From NCBI GenBank assembly GCA_041748555.1, contig JBGTDA010000115.1:1-64000 (forward strand): a stretch of 64,000 nucleotides of DNA. The letters are read 5' to 3'. Positions 1-8,928 of the stretch are shown here, one piece after another. The notes beneath the pieces were generated by a model, which was not told the DNA's origin, made no database searches, and saw only the letters and a program-made list of their open reading frames with translations. Source of the DNA: Rhodonellum sp041748555. GTDB lineage: Bacteria > Bacteroidota > Bacteroidia > Cytophagales > Cyclobacteriaceae. The position numbers were made by a program, and so were the translations under genes. Position 1 is the first letter of the stretch, and each line of letters starts with the position of its first letter.

Positions 1-33
1 ACTCAAAAGAAACACCTCTGTTCACGAAAAAGC

Positions 34-66
34 AAAAAAAGGTCCGAAAATTCCGGACCTTTTTTA
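34..66. terminator. Bidirectional rho-independent terminator
   Basis: A 6-bp GC-rich stem, ggtccg at 41-46 and cggacc at 54-59, is flanked by an A run (34-40) and a T run (60-65), so it can terminate in both directions. It sits directly downstream of the minus-strand response regulator and would end its transcript. Confidence 0.8.
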
Positions 67-78
67 TCAAACATAATA

Positions 79-435
79 TTAAATGAATATGTTTTTAATA
101 TATTTTTTGATCAATGGTTTGGACAAGTATTTTTTTACAAGCGAGTAATTATTCGCTTTGATAATATCCCTCTCATCAACTGAACTGCTGAGGATATATA
201 CTTCAGGTCTATAGGTTTTGGGTTCAAATTCCTCAAGGAAATCCCATCCCGTCATTCCGGGCATATTCAAATCCAAAAACAGGTAATTTGGATTTATATT
301 GGATAATTCCTTTAATGCCTCTACTGCACTTTGATATTTGAAAAACCTGCAAGGAACTTTTATGTTCTTTGATATGAGTTTTTCAGTTATAAATGTACTG
401 ATAGGGTCATCATCAATTAATACGATCTTAACCAT
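79..435 (-). CDS. Single-domain response regulator (REC only)
   Basis: CheY-like receiver domain of 118 residues with no output domain. The acidic DDD triplet (residues 8-10), the phospho-acceptor Asp in LDLNMPG (about D55), and the conserved Lys in LSKP (about K106) are all visible, so it should be phosphorylated by a histidine kinase and act through protein contact. The start was placed at the internal Met followed by VKIVLIDDD, because upstream codons add a non-homologous extension and a promoter-like pair lies just upstream. It is monocistronic and no kinase is adjacent. The partner is therefore unknown. Confidence 0.88.
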   Translation of the reverse strand: MVKIVLIDDDPISTFITEKLISKNIKVPCRFFKYQSAVEALKELSNINPNYLFLDLNMPGMTGWDFLEEFEPKTYRPEVYILSSSVDERDIIKANNYSLVKKYLSKPLIKKYIKNIFI

Positions 436-751
436 TAAATGCAATATATTGGTTTTGAAATACATTATGAATAGTACAAAAATACATTAATTGTTTTGAA
501 ATGCAATTTCCACCACAATTATATTTTCCTGAAACACAAATTAATTTAGATAATATTTTTGATAATCAAGAAAAAATAATTTTAAGTAATAAAAATGTTA
601 ACAAAAAAAAATCATGCTAAATTGTAAAAATTTACTTTATTAATTAAAAAAAATGCTGGAAATAATCATGTATTTATTTTTCTTTTATTTTGAGATGATC
701 AAAGGGGTTTTCCCACAAAAAAGAAATCCATTGACTTCAATATTATTTAAA
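436..751. other. AT-rich intergenic region
   Basis: About 316 bp of very AT-rich DNA between two minus-strand genes. Apart from the promoter-like pair at 477-506 I see no ORF, RNA gene or strong hairpin in it. Confidence 0.6.
477..506 (-). promoter_or_regulatory. Bacteroidota-type promoter for the response regulator
   Basis: On the minus strand a TTG (504-506) is followed after 19 bp by TATTTTTG (477-484), an exact match to the Bacteroidota -7 consensus TAnnTTTG with the expected -33 spacing. The predicted start of transcription is about 35 nt upstream of the chosen ATG at 435. This is a pattern match only. Confidence 0.5.
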
Positions 752-1327
752 TCATTTAGTCTTCTGATTGATATGAGTGTGGAAAGTTTCTACAATTTGG
801 TCAACAGATTTTAACAGTTTTTTGAGCTTTTCTTTTTCATTATTTATTTCACTTACAGCTGTCAGCCTCATTAACATTTTGTCTTTTTGGGGATCAATGT
901 AATCAACTATCAACTGCAACAATTCATAATTTTTAGTGGTTACGGTATTATATCGGTTGTTCATCCACATGGGACTGAACATCCACGGATCCCAAACACG
1001 GCCTCCCCACATGGGATATCTGTTGTTGTATATTTCTTTCTGACGGGGATCTTCGTTTGATGTGTATCTGATTACCAAATCCGGCTTTTCCCGTTCATAA
1101 ATCAGACCTAGCTCTTCCATTTGTGCATGTAGAGCTTCTGAAATTTTCGCATCCAACAATTGATCGTTAAAACCAGCTTGCCCTATTTCCTGATTTATTA
1201 TGACAAAACTTTTATATTCCCTAGATGGAGCGATTTCCGTGTTTTCTTTAAAAATTTCAATAGAACTACAAGACAAATTAAAAATAAGGATAACCAGGAT
1301 AAGTAATACTTGAAGGTGATTTTTCAT
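752..1327 (-). CDS. DUF4136-like lipoprotein
   Basis: A 191-residue predicted lipoprotein. Starting at the Met followed by KNHLQVLL gives a signal peptide ending in a lipobox (FNLSC), so the Cys near residue 20 would be lipidated. The mature part has the DUF4136 pattern: an early strand (EYKSFVI), a helix listing isoform residues (LDAKISEALHAQMEELGL), then PDLVIRYTS, and a Trp/Met-rich central loop (WGGRVWDPWMFSPMW). The family is widespread in Bacteroidota envelopes and has no defined biochemical role. The longer reading frame up to 1393 has a poor N-terminus and is not favoured. Confidence 0.75.
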   Translation of the reverse strand: MKNHLQVLLILVILIFNLSCSSIEIFKENTEIAPSREYKSFVIINQEIGQAGFNDQLLDAKISEALHAQMEELGLIYEREKPDLVIRYTSNEDPRQKEIYNNRYPMWGGRVWDPWMFSPMWMNNRYNTVTTKNYELLQLIVDYIDPQKDKMLMRLTAVSEINNEKEKLKKLLKSVDQIVETFHTHINQKTK

Positions 1328-1508
1328 ATTAATGGTGTTTGTGCCTGTATTAACGATCGGTAATATGAATACGGTATTGATTATAGACATCATTTTATTG
1401 GTAAAACAATTACCTTGTCAACAAATTCCACAGTTCCTGATTATTAAGGATAAGTAATGTGATATATTGGTAAAGACGCAAATATTGATACTACAAAAAT
1501 TATAAACT

Positions 1509-2423
1509 ATGAATCCAACAATGCGGAAACTATTTATTCTTCTGAATTTGGCCTTCATCTGCCAATTTACATTGGCCCAGGAACGAGAAGAAATCTCAGA
1601 TGAAATGGCACTTATTTACGACACCACGTATTGGGATACGGAATTTCGAATTGGATTAAATTTCAATCAGGCCGCATTCAGTGGAAACTGGAAGTCAGGT
1701 GGTGTTAACTCTTTGGCCTTTGGTTCCATTTTAGCGGCAAAAGCAAATTACAAAAGGGATAAATTTTCATGGATTAATCAACTGGAGCTTTTATATGGTG
1801 TGGTCAAGAACGAAGGACAAGACACCCGGAAATCGAATGACAGGATTTTTTTTGATTCTAAAATCGGTTATAAAACATCCGAGCATTGGGGAGTATTTTC
1901 TTCTGTCAATTTCATTACCCAATTTACTGAAGGATACGAATATCAAGAACCTGAAAAACTAATAATATCCGGCTTTTTTTCACCGGCATTTTTGACTTTG
2001 GGATATGGAATGGAGTACAATCCGAATGAGGAATTTGCGTTAAGGATTTCACCTCTATCACCTAGGTTCACTTTTGTTACTGATCCGGAAATCATCAATA
2101 ATGTTCCACTGAACTATGGAGTTCCTCAGGGAAGGCAAGTAAGAACTGAGTGGTTGGCTTTTCAGCTCTTTGCTACTTGGGATAAGGAAGTCAATGAAAA
2201 TCTCAGTATTCAATCGAGGTATCAACTTTTTTCAAATTATGAAACTTTGGCTTTTAAAACCATTGATCATAGGCTTGATCTCACTATAACTGCCAAAATC
2301 ACAAGGTTTGTTGACGTAACTTTCACCAGTATAAATGTTTACGATATTGATATGGATCCCGGTATTCAATATAGCCAAGCCTTGGCTTTAGGCATATTGT
2401 ATAAAGTAACCAACAAAAAGTAG
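1509..2423 (+). CDS. DUF3078 outer-membrane barrel protein
   Basis: A 304-residue protein with a cleavable signal peptide (ends FTLAQ) followed by the DUF3078 signature: DTTYWDTEFRIGLNFNQAAFSGNW, here shown as WDTEF...NFNQ...SGNWKSGG, and alternating amphipathic strands to a C-terminal aromatic-poor strand (ALALGILYKV). The family is predicted to form outer-membrane beta-barrels in Bacteroidota; its substrate is unknown. ATG at 1509 is used; the Met at residue 5 (1521) would also give a valid signal peptide. It is single-gene, with a terminator downstream at 2530. Confidence 0.82.
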   Translation: MNPTMRKLFILLNLAFICQFTLAQEREEISDEMALIYDTTYWDTEFRIGLNFNQAAFSGNWKSGGVNSLAFGSILAAKANYKRDKFSWINQLELLYGVVKNEGQDTRKSNDRIFFDSKIGYKTSEHWGVFSSVNFITQFTEGYEYQEPEKLIISGFFSPAFLTLGYGMEYNPNEEFALRISPLSPRFTFVTDPEIINNVPLNYGVPQGRQVRTEWLAFQLFATWDKEVNENLSIQSRYQLFSNYETLAFKTIDHRLDLTITAKITRFVDVTFTSINVYDIDMDPGIQYSQALALGILYKVTNKK

Positions 2424-2529
2424 TTTTTGTACATGTTTTATGTTTAAAATTTTGAATTTTATATAAAAGTATTATTTTTGTTTATATTGTGGTAGTTAAA
2501 TAATAGTTGGTTTAGTTTTCATAGAAAGG

Positions 2530-2556
2530 GCAGGAGAATTTCTCCTGCTTTTTTAT
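2530..2556 (+). terminator. Rho-independent terminator after the DUF3078 gene
   Basis: An 8-bp stem gcaggaga (2530-2537) / tctcctgc (2541-2548) with a tight loop is followed by a T tract (2549-2554). It is downstream of the plus-strand DUF3078 gene. Confidence 0.8.
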
Positions 2557-2660
2557 TTATTTTAAATATTAGACTCATTACAGGAATAACTGTGATCAAT
2601 ATGAATTGATCTGTATTATTTGAAGAAATTGCCATCTAGTAATTTCTATATACCCAAAAA

Positions 2661-2685
2661 AGCCTCCCAAATTTCCTGGGAGGCT
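2661..2685 (-). terminator. Terminator of the tRNA-Arg transcript
   Basis: A 9-bp perfect stem, agcctccca (2661-2669) and tgggaggct (2677-2685), is followed on the minus strand by a run of T (complement of 2655-2660). It lies five bases past the 3' end of the tRNA gene. Confidence 0.8.
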
Positions 2686-2689
2686 TCTG

Positions 2690-2763
2690 TGCGCGCGGAA
2701 GGATTCGAACCCTCAACCCTCGGAGCCGAAATCCGATATTCTATCCAGTTGAACTACGCACGC
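2690..2763 (-). tRNA. tRNA-Arg (anticodon TCG)
   Basis: A 74-nt cloverleaf on the minus strand. The acceptor pairs GCGTGCG with CGCGCGC (one T-G pair), the discriminator is A, the anticodon stem TCGGA/TCCGA encloses loop TTTCGGC giving anticodon TCG (reads CGA), and the T arm has the GGTTCGAATCC core. The CCA end is not encoded. The gene stands alone between a plus-strand gene and sucC. Confidence 0.95.
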
Positions 2764-2793
2764 GATTAAATCAGTTAAATCTGATTCTAAATT

Positions 2794-4005
2794 TTAAGAA
2801 ATAGCTTCTCTTACTCTTTCTGCCGCATCTTTCAACGTAATCGCCGATGAAACTTTTAATCCGGATTCGTCAATGATTTTTGCTCCTTCTTCGGCATTTG
2901 TACCCTGAAGCCTTACAATGATGGGTACCTGAATATTTCCAATGGATTTATAGGCTTCTACAACGCCGTTTGCGATTCTGTCACATCTTACTATTCCTCC
3001 AAACACATTGATCAAAATGGCTTTTACATTGGGATCCTTAAGGATGATTCTAAAACCTGCCTCAACTGTAGTTGCATTGGCTCCACCTCCTACATCCAGG
3101 AAGTTGGCAGGTTCACCACCGGAGATTTTGATCATATCCATTGTGGCCATGGCAAGCCCGGCACCGTTTACCATACAACCTACGTTGCCGTCCAGTTTCA
3201 CATAATTAAGATCTGATTTTGCAGCCTCTACTTCCAATGGGTCTTCTTCGGCCAAATCCCTTAGATCTGCAAGATATTTATGTCTGTAAAGTGCATTGTC
3301 GTCAAGATTCACTTTGGCATCTACAGCTATGATTTTATCATCTGATGTTTTCAAAACAGGGTTGATTTCAAACTGCGATGAGTCTGTTCCTTCATAGGCT
3401 TTATAAAGAGATGTAATGAATTTTACCATTTCTTTGAAGGCCGTTCCTGTCAAGCCGAGTTTGAAGGCAACTTTTCTGGCTTGGAAACCCTGAAGACCAA
3501 CACATGGATCGATCCACTCTTTTATGATTTTATCAGGGTGATTTTCAGCAACTTCTTCGATGTCCATTCCACCCTCGGTAGAGGCCATAATGACATTGCA
3601 GCCTTTAGCTCTGTCCAATAATATGGACAAATAATATTCTTTTGGTTCGGAAGCTCCAAGATAATATACATCCTGAGCGATCAAAACTTTATTGACTTTC
3701 TTTCCTTCGGATCCTGTTTGATGGGTCACCAAAGTTCCTCCAAGGATGTTCTTGGCTTTCTCGGAGACTTCTTCCAATTTTTTGGCTATAACTACTCCGT
3801 TTGAACCGGTTTCCTGAATTTTCCCTTTTCCACGGCCGCCTGCATGGATCTGTGCTTTGATCACAAACCAAGAAGTACCCGTTTCTGCACTGAGTTTTTT
3901 AGCAGCTTCAAGAGCAGCACCAGGGGAATCTACTACAATACCTTCCTGAATACTCACACCATAACCCTTTAAAACCTCTTTTGCTTGATATTCGTGTATA
4001 TTCAT
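2794..4005 (-). CDS. sucC: Succinate-CoA ligase (ADP-forming) subunit beta
   Basis: The 403-residue beta subunit of succinyl-CoA synthetase, which converts succinyl-CoA to succinate with ATP formation in the TCA cycle. It starts with the family hallmark MNIHEYQAKEVL, has the ATP-grasp part with KAQIHAGGRGKG (about residues 50-62) and the C-terminal CoA-ligase part with GCMVNGAGLAMATMD and NVFGGIVRCD. Length matches the family. The alpha subunit sucD is not adjacent, which is common in Bacteroidota. A promoter-like TTG/TAACTTCG pair lies about 20 nt upstream of its start. Confidence 0.96.
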   Translation of the reverse strand: MNIHEYQAKEVLKGYGVSIQEGIVVDSPGAALEAAKKLSAETGTSWFVIKAQIHAGGRGKGKIQETGSNGVVIAKKLEEVSEKAKNILGGTLVTHQTGSEGKKVNKVLIAQDVYYLGASEPKEYYLSILLDRAKGCNVIMASTEGGMDIEEVAENHPDKIIKEWIDPCVGLQGFQARKVAFKLGLTGTAFKEMVKFITSLYKAYEGTDSSQFEINPVLKTSDDKIIAVDAKVNLDDNALYRHKYLADLRDLAEEDPLEVEAAKSDLNYVKLDGNVGCMVNGAGLAMATMDMIKISGGEPANFLDVGGGANATTVEAGFRIILKDPNVKAILINVFGGIVRCDRIANGVVEAYKSIGNIQVPIIVRLQGTNAEEGAKIIDESGLKVSSAITLKDAAERVREAIS

Positions 4006-4024
4006 CCTTGTAAAAATTTTTGCC

Positions 4025-4055
4025 CGAAGTTAAGCTCTTACATTTGAAATTTCAA
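4025..4055 (-). promoter_or_regulatory. Candidate promoter of sucC
   Basis: On the minus strand TTG (4053-4055) is separated by 20 bp from TAACTTCG (4025-4032), a 7/8 match to the Bacteroidota -7 element TAnnTTTG. It sits about 20 nt upstream of the sucC start, leaving a short leader. Pattern match only. Confidence 0.4.
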
Positions 4056-4144
4056 GTTAAGCCTTGCTCTTTTTGGGAAATAAATGGCATTTTTGACCAA
4101 TTTGCCATAAAGTAATTTTATTTTTGGGCAACCTAAAAATCTGT

Positions 4145-4819
4145 ATGTTAATCGCAAAAGGAATACATAAAAACTACGGGGACCTTCATGTACTTAAGGG
4201 AGTGGATGTTACCATTGCAGATGGTGAAATCGTTTCCATTGTCGGTGCCTCGGGAGCTGGTAAAAGTACTTTGCTTCATATATTGGGAACACTGGACCAA
4301 GCAGACCAAGGAGATATAAAAGTCGGTGAAATGCCTGTTTCCAATTTAAAAGGCGATAGTCTTGCTGCTTTCCGGAATTTGGAAATCGGATTTATTTTCC
4401 AGTTCCACAACCTGCTTCCGGAATTTAGTGCTGAAGAAAATATAATCATTCCGGGCCTGATCGCAGGTAAATCCGAAAAGCAACTCAAGAAGAGAGCTGC
4501 CGAGCTCGCTGAAATTTTAGGAGTTTCTTCACGACTTGAACACAAACCATCGGAGTTGTCCGGTGGGGAGCAGCAGCGAATAGCAGTTGCCAGGTCGCTG
4601 ATCAATAATCCGAAGATTATTTTTGCAGACGAACCCAGTGGCAATCTTGATTCAAACAGTGCTCAGGCACTGCATGAATTGTTTTTTCGATTAAGAGCTG
4701 AATTCGGCCAGTCTTTTGTAATTGTTACACACAACCTGGAACTGGCCCGAATGGCCGATCGGATGCTGACGATGCAAGATGGTAAAATCCTGTCGGAGGA
4801 TAAAAGAGCGGATGCCTGA
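4145..4819 (+). CDS. ABC transporter ATPase, LolD/MacB-type
   Basis: A 224-residue stand-alone nucleotide-binding subunit of the LolD/FtsE/MacB group, which powers lipoprotein release or efflux through an integral FtsX-like permease. Walker A GASGAGKST, Q-loop in FIFQFHNLLPEF, signature LSGGEQQR, Walker B IIFADEPSGNLDS and the switch His in FVIVTHNLE are all intact. The ATG at 4145 gives the usual N-terminus; an upstream TTG adds only seven residues. No permease gene is adjacent, so its partner is encoded elsewhere; the assignment to lipoprotein export is inference from the GNLDS class. Confidence 0.85.
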   Translation: MLIAKGIHKNYGDLHVLKGVDVTIADGEIVSIVGASGAGKSTLLHILGTLDQADQGDIKVGEMPVSNLKGDSLAAFRNLEIGFIFQFHNLLPEFSAEENIIIPGLIAGKSEKQLKKRAAELAEILGVSSRLEHKPSELSGGEQQRIAVARSLINNPKIIFADEPSGNLDSNSAQALHELFFRLRAEFGQSFVIVTHNLELARMADRMLTMQDGKILSEDKRADA

Positions 4820-4880
4820 AATAAGTAGGTAAGGAATTTTTTTAATCATCCTCACCTTCCTTAAATGTAAATATCAATGT

Positions 4881-5327
4881 CTACTTTATCAGCTTCAGCA
4901 ATTCTTCTACATGGGTTTTGGAATCCTGTATGTCCGTAAATATATTTAGGATGACATGGTCTTTATCCAATAAAAAAGTGACTCTTTTGGGAATTCTCAA
5001 AGAAGGCACCAAAGCATCGTATTTTTTACAGACTCTTCCTTCTCTATCAGACAATAGTTCAAAGGGCAAATCATTTTCCTTTTGGAATCTCAGGTGCGAG
5101 GCTATATCGTCTCGACTTACTCCCAAAATGGTAATACCCGCATCTTTGAATGCCTCAAACTGATCACGGAAATCAACGGCTTCGGCTGTACAAGGCGGAG
5201 TGAAATCTTTTGGATAAAAGTAAAGAATGTAGGGTTTACCGATACCGTCTTTTTCCAATTCAAATATGCCTCCCGCTGTTGTTGGGAGTTCAAAATTCGG
5301 TGCTTTTTTTCCTTTTTTGAGGGCCAT
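4881..5327 (-). CDS. bcp: Thiol peroxidase of the Bcp/PrxQ family
   Basis: A 148-residue thioredoxin-fold peroxidase that reduces hydroperoxides using thioredoxin. The peroxidatic site is DFTPPCTAEA (C46, T43), close to the usual TPGCT. The Cys that in many Bcp proteins lies five residues later is absent (Ala-Val there); the only other Cys is about C100 (GRVCKKYD), so it may work as a 1-Cys enzyme or use a distant resolving Cys. The C-terminal IPKRVTFLLDKD strand is typical. It converges on the ABC ATPase gene. Confidence 0.9.
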   Translation of the reverse strand: MALKKGKKAPNFELPTTAGGIFELEKDGIGKPYILYFYPKDFTPPCTAEAVDFRDQFEAFKDAGITILGVSRDDIASHLRFQKENDLPFELLSDREGRVCKKYDALVPSLRIPKRVTFLLDKDHVILNIFTDIQDSKTHVEELLKLIK

Positions 5328-5484
5328 ATGATTAAAAATTCTAAATAATTATTGTCAAATTTATTTGCAGATTTCAAAAGTAAGGATTATCCCCATTTTA
5401 TTACTATAAATCCACTCGAATACATGAACTATTCAGGTATCATGATGCTTAAAACATTGTAATCGCGTTAAAAATTCCACCAAC

Positions 5485-6309
5485 TTGAGTAATAAAAGTA
5501 TTCAACATATGTTGATCGCGGGGATTTTGTTTTCCCTGATGAATGTGTCTGTAAAGTTGATCCCTCATATTCCTGCCATCCAGATTATTCTTTTCAGATC
5601 CGTTTTCAGCTTTTTTCTCACCTACTATTTACTCAAGAGAAATGGGATCCGGGTGTTGGGCAACAACAAAAAACTTCTAATCTTAAGAGGAGTGTCAGGA
5701 TCAATTGGATTGATCGCCTTTTTTTATACCCTTCAAAGAATTCCTTTGGCAAGTGCAGTCACCATCAATTATCTGGCACCTGTCTTTACCTCCATTTTGG
5801 GGATTTTTATAGTAAAGGAGAAGGTGAGAAAAACACAGTTTCTTTACTTTGCTGTTTCTTTTGCGGGAGTTGTCATCATAGAAGGTTTTGATCCCAGGAT
5901 TTCGTTTATAGATTTGGCTATAGGCCTGATCGCATCTTTGGCCATGGGAGTGGCATATAATATAATCCGAAAAATCAAAACTTCGGAAAACCCACTGGTA
6001 ATTATGCTGTATTTCCCTCTCATCACTACGCCAATTGCTGCTTTGATCAGCTTTTTTGTATGGGTTCCACCAATGGGTTGGGATTGGCTCATTCTTTTGG
6101 CAATAGGGATACTGACCCAATTTGCCCAATATTTCATGACGATGGCTTATCAAAATGCCAATTTGGCCAAAGTGGCAAGTTTGAGCTATATTGGCATTAT
6201 CTACGCATTAGGCTTCGGATATTTGATTTTTGACGAAGCCTATAGCTTGATTATCTATGTAGGTATGGTATTGGTCCTAAGTGGGGTTATCCTTAATTTG
6301 AAAAAATAA
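5485..6309 (+). CDS. EamA/DMT-family transporter
   Basis: A 274-residue integral membrane protein with ten predicted helices arranged as two EamA repeats, e.g. PHIPAIQIILFRSVFSFFL in the first half and FAQYFMTMAYQNANLAKVASLSYIG in the second. The drug/metabolite transporter superfamily exports metabolites; the substrate cannot be told from sequence. A TTG at 5485 gives the natural N-terminus (SNKSIQHML); the first ATG at 5509 would also preserve helix 1. Single gene. Confidence 0.85.
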   Translation: MSNKSIQHMLIAGILFSLMNVSVKLIPHIPAIQIILFRSVFSFFLTYYLLKRNGIRVLGNNKKLLILRGVSGSIGLIAFFYTLQRIPLASAVTINYLAPVFTSILGIFIVKEKVRKTQFLYFAVSFAGVVIIEGFDPRISFIDLAIGLIASLAMGVAYNIIRKIKTSENPLVIMLYFPLITTPIAALISFFVWVPPMGWDWLILLAIGILTQFAQYFMTMAYQNANLAKVASLSYIGIIYALGFGYLIFDEAYSLIIYVGMVLVLSGVILNLKK

Positions 6310-6420
6310 AAACTTCATCAGAGTGTATATCCCAAAGCAAAAAAATCTAAATTAAACCGGTAATGGCCATTATTATGTTCCATTTTCTAATGGAAGGACA
6401 TCCTTTCTTTTTGAAAGTTT

Positions 6421-6428
6421 TAAATTTG
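6421..6428 (+). promoter_or_regulatory. Candidate -7 element of the NAD-salvage operon
   Basis: TAAATTTG is an exact match to the Bacteroidota -7 consensus, 33 nt upstream of the pncB start. No TTG is found at the ideal -33 distance, so support is weak. Confidence 0.3.
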
Positions 6429-6461
6429 AATTAATCAATTTCCGCCACTTATTTACTTTCA

Positions 6462-7940
6462 ATGAAAATCACCAAAGATCTTTATCAGGGTTCCCTTGCG
6501 CTTTTAACTGATTATTATCAACTGACCATGGCATATGCCTATTGGAAATCGGAAAAGTCAGAGGACAAGGCCATCTTCAATCTTTTTTTTCGAAAGCATC
6601 CGTTCCAGGGTGGCTATACTATAGCTGCAGGTTTGGATTATGTGATTGACTTCTGCCGTAACTTTTATTTTGAAGAAAAAGATCTGGAGTTTTTGAGAGA
6701 GATGAAAAACCAGGACGGCAGTCAAAAATTTGAGGAGCCATTTCTGAGATACCTTTCCGAAATGAAGTTTACATGTGACTTAGAAGCGGTGGAAGAAGGA
6801 ACAGTCGTTTTTCCACATACTCCCATCATCAAAGTAAGTGGCCCTCTGCTTCAGTGTCAGTTATTGGAAACCCCATTACTTAACATCATTAATTTCCAGA
6901 CACTTATTGCTACCAAAGCAGCACGGGTGGTATATGCTGCAAAAGGTGACTCGGTAATGGAATTCGGACTGAGAAGGGCACAAGGAATTGATGGAGCAGT
7001 TGCAGCCAGTAGGGCATCGTTTATCGGCGGCTGCTCGGCCACCAGCAATGTAATGGCTGGAAAGCTGTTTGGCATTCCCGTTTCCGGAACCCATGCACAC
7101 AGCTGGATTATGTCTTTTGATTCGGAACCGGAAGCATTTTTGGCCTATGCCGAGGCCTTTCCCGATAGCTGTGTTTTTTTGGTGGATACTTATGATACAC
7201 TTAATGGAATCAATAATGCCATTCATGTTGGAAAGGTATTGAGGGAAAAGGGTCATGAGATGATGGGAATAAGGATTGATTCAGGCGATCTGGCTTATTA
7301 CAGTATCAGAGCTCGGGAGATGCTGGATGAAGCCGGGTTTCCTGATGCAAAAATAGTGGCGAGCAACGATCTGGATGAGAATATCATTACCTCCTTAAAA
7401 CTCCAGGATGCCGAAATCGATATTTGGGGTGTGGGAACCAAATTGGTTACTGCTTATGATCAGCCCGCATTGGGAGCAGTCTATAAATTGGCTGCTGTCA
7501 AGAATCGGGAAGGAAACTGGGAGCCCAAAATCAAAATTTCACAACAATCCATCAAAATCAATATCCCGGGAAATCAAAACATAGTACGGTTCACCAAAAA
7601 CAACAAGGTGATCGCAGATATGATTTATTTGGAAGGGGAGAACTTGGAAAGGGATGAATTTAAAGTTATTGATCCGATAGATCCGACAAAAAGAAAAAAA
7701 ATCAGTACAGCAGGATTGGAAAAGGAAATATTATTGAAACTTATTTTCAAAAAAGGAGAAAAGGTCTACGAAAGACCGACCATCCACAGGATCCGGGAAA
7801 ATACCCAAGTCAATCTTGAAAAATTCGATAAATCCCACAAAAGGTTGGTGAATCCACATGTTTATCCGGTTGGATTGGAAGAGAAACTTTATAAGCTACG
7901 CAATAACCTTGTTCTCAAAATAAAAAATGATGGAGAATAA
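6462..7940 (+). CDS. pncB: Nicotinate phosphoribosyltransferase
   Basis: A 492-residue type II phosphoribosyltransferase that condenses nicotinate with PRPP, with ATP hydrolysis, to nicotinate mononucleotide in the Preiss-Handler NAD salvage route. Visible landmarks are the N-terminal ALLTDYYQLTMAYAY, the FGLRRAQGIDGA segment, GTHAHSWIM containing the phosphorylatable His, and RIDSGDLAY in the phosphate-binding barrel. It is the first gene of a five-gene plus-strand operon and overlaps the next gene by about 11-14 nt, suggesting translational coupling to a dedicated source of PRPP. Confidence 0.95.
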   Translation: MKITKDLYQGSLALLTDYYQLTMAYAYWKSEKSEDKAIFNLFFRKHPFQGGYTIAAGLDYVIDFCRNFYFEEKDLEFLREMKNQDGSQKFEEPFLRYLSEMKFTCDLEAVEEGTVVFPHTPIIKVSGPLLQCQLLETPLLNIINFQTLIATKAARVVYAAKGDSVMEFGLRRAQGIDGAVAASRASFIGGCSATSNVMAGKLFGIPVSGTHAHSWIMSFDSEPEAFLAYAEAFPDSCVFLVDTYDTLNGINNAIHVGKVLREKGHEMMGIRIDSGDLAYYSIRAREMLDEAGFPDAKIVASNDLDENIITSLKLQDAEIDIWGVGTKLVTAYDQPALGAVYKLAAVKNREGNWEPKIKISQQSIKINIPGNQNIVRFTKNNKVIADMIYLEGENLERDEFKVIDPIDPTKRKKISTAGLEKEILLKLIFKKGEKVYERPTIHRIRENTQVNLEKFDKSHKRLVNPHVYPVGLEEKLYKLRNNLVLKIKNDGE

Positions 7941-8850
7941 AATTATAATTTTCAGTATACAGCAATACAGGTATATTAAAGAAGAAATCCTTCAACTGGG
8001 AGATTTTGAAAACGGTGAAATAGAGGTTAGGTTGTTTCCTGACGGGGAGCGATATCAAAGAATCCTCAACAATGTCAACAACCGGGATGTAGTATTGATA
8101 GGGGGAACCATTTCTGATGCGGATACTTTGGAAATTTATGATCTTGCTTTTGCCTTGATCAAATATGGCGCAAGATCCATTTATTTATACTTTCCATATT
8201 TTGGTTATTCCACCATGGAAAGGGCTGTGAAGGCGGGGGAGGTAGTTACCGCCAAATCCAGGGCAGTTATGTTTTCCTCTTTGCCCAGAACCAGCCTCGG
8301 CAATCATTTTGTGTTTTTCGATCTACATTCCGAGGGGATTCCCCATTATTTTGAAGGTCCGGTTCTGATCAATCATATTTATTGCAAACCGATCATAACC
8401 AAGGTGGTTGACGAGATGGTAGCGGGTGGTTTTGTGATGGCCTGTACCGATGCCGGTCGGGCAAAATGGGTTGAATCCCTGGCAAATGACATGGGGGTAA
8501 ATGCTGCTTTTGTATTCAAGCGGCGGATATCCGGAGTTAAAACAGAAGTGACAAGTATCAGTGCCGATGTGGAAGGGATGGATGTAGTCATCTATGATGA
8601 TATGATCAGAACCGGTGGTTCATTGATCAATGCGGCGAAAGCATATAAGCAAGCCGGTGCAAGAAAAATTTACACCATCACCACCCACGGTCTGTTTACA
8701 AATCAGGCATTGGAGAAGATCAAGAAAAGCGGTGTTATAGAAAAAGTGATTACCACCAACACACATCCCAACAGTATGGCCTTGAAAGGGGATTTTCTTC
8801 AGGTCGAAAGCATTTCACCGTTGATAATAGACCACTTAAGGTCGGTGTAA
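7930..8850 (+). CDS. Divergent ribose-phosphate pyrophosphokinase-like enzyme
   Basis: A 306-residue PRPP-synthase-fold protein. The PRPP/phosphoribosyl binding loop is clear (VVIYDDMIRTGGSL), as are FDLHSEGI (position of the usual DLHA metal/ATP motif) and an early FPDGER. The ATP-binding stretch that is normally RQDRK...REPISAK reads STMERAVKAGEVVTAKSRA, so it is a diverged paralogue rather than a typical Prs. The start overlaps the end of pncB; two ATGs (7927, 7930) are possible. Context suggests it feeds PRPP, or a related pyrophosphorylated sugar, to PncB. The exact substrate is inference. Confidence 0.85.
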   Translation: MENKIIIFSIQQYRYIKEEILQLGDFENGEIEVRLFPDGERYQRILNNVNNRDVVLIGGTISDADTLEIYDLAFALIKYGARSIYLYFPYFGYSTMERAVKAGEVVTAKSRAVMFSSLPRTSLGNHFVFFDLHSEGIPHYFEGPVLINHIYCKPIITKVVDEMVAGGFVMACTDAGRAKWVESLANDMGVNAAFVFKRRISGVKTEVTSISADVEGMDVVIYDDMIRTGGSLINAAKAYKQAGARKIYTITTHGLFTNQALEKIKKSGVIEKVITTNTHPNSMALKGDFLQVESISPLIIDHLRSV

Positions 8851-8928
8851 ATTTCCTGTCAATTCCTTTTAAAACAGGATTTTTAAATAATTGATTTGAG
8901 TTCCCAAAAGACGCAGAAAATATAAAAC

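Noticed and set aside
2690..2763. Integration site with an adjacent genomic island at the tRNA-Arg gene
   Set aside because: No integrase gene and no repeat of the tRNA 3' end was found nearby.
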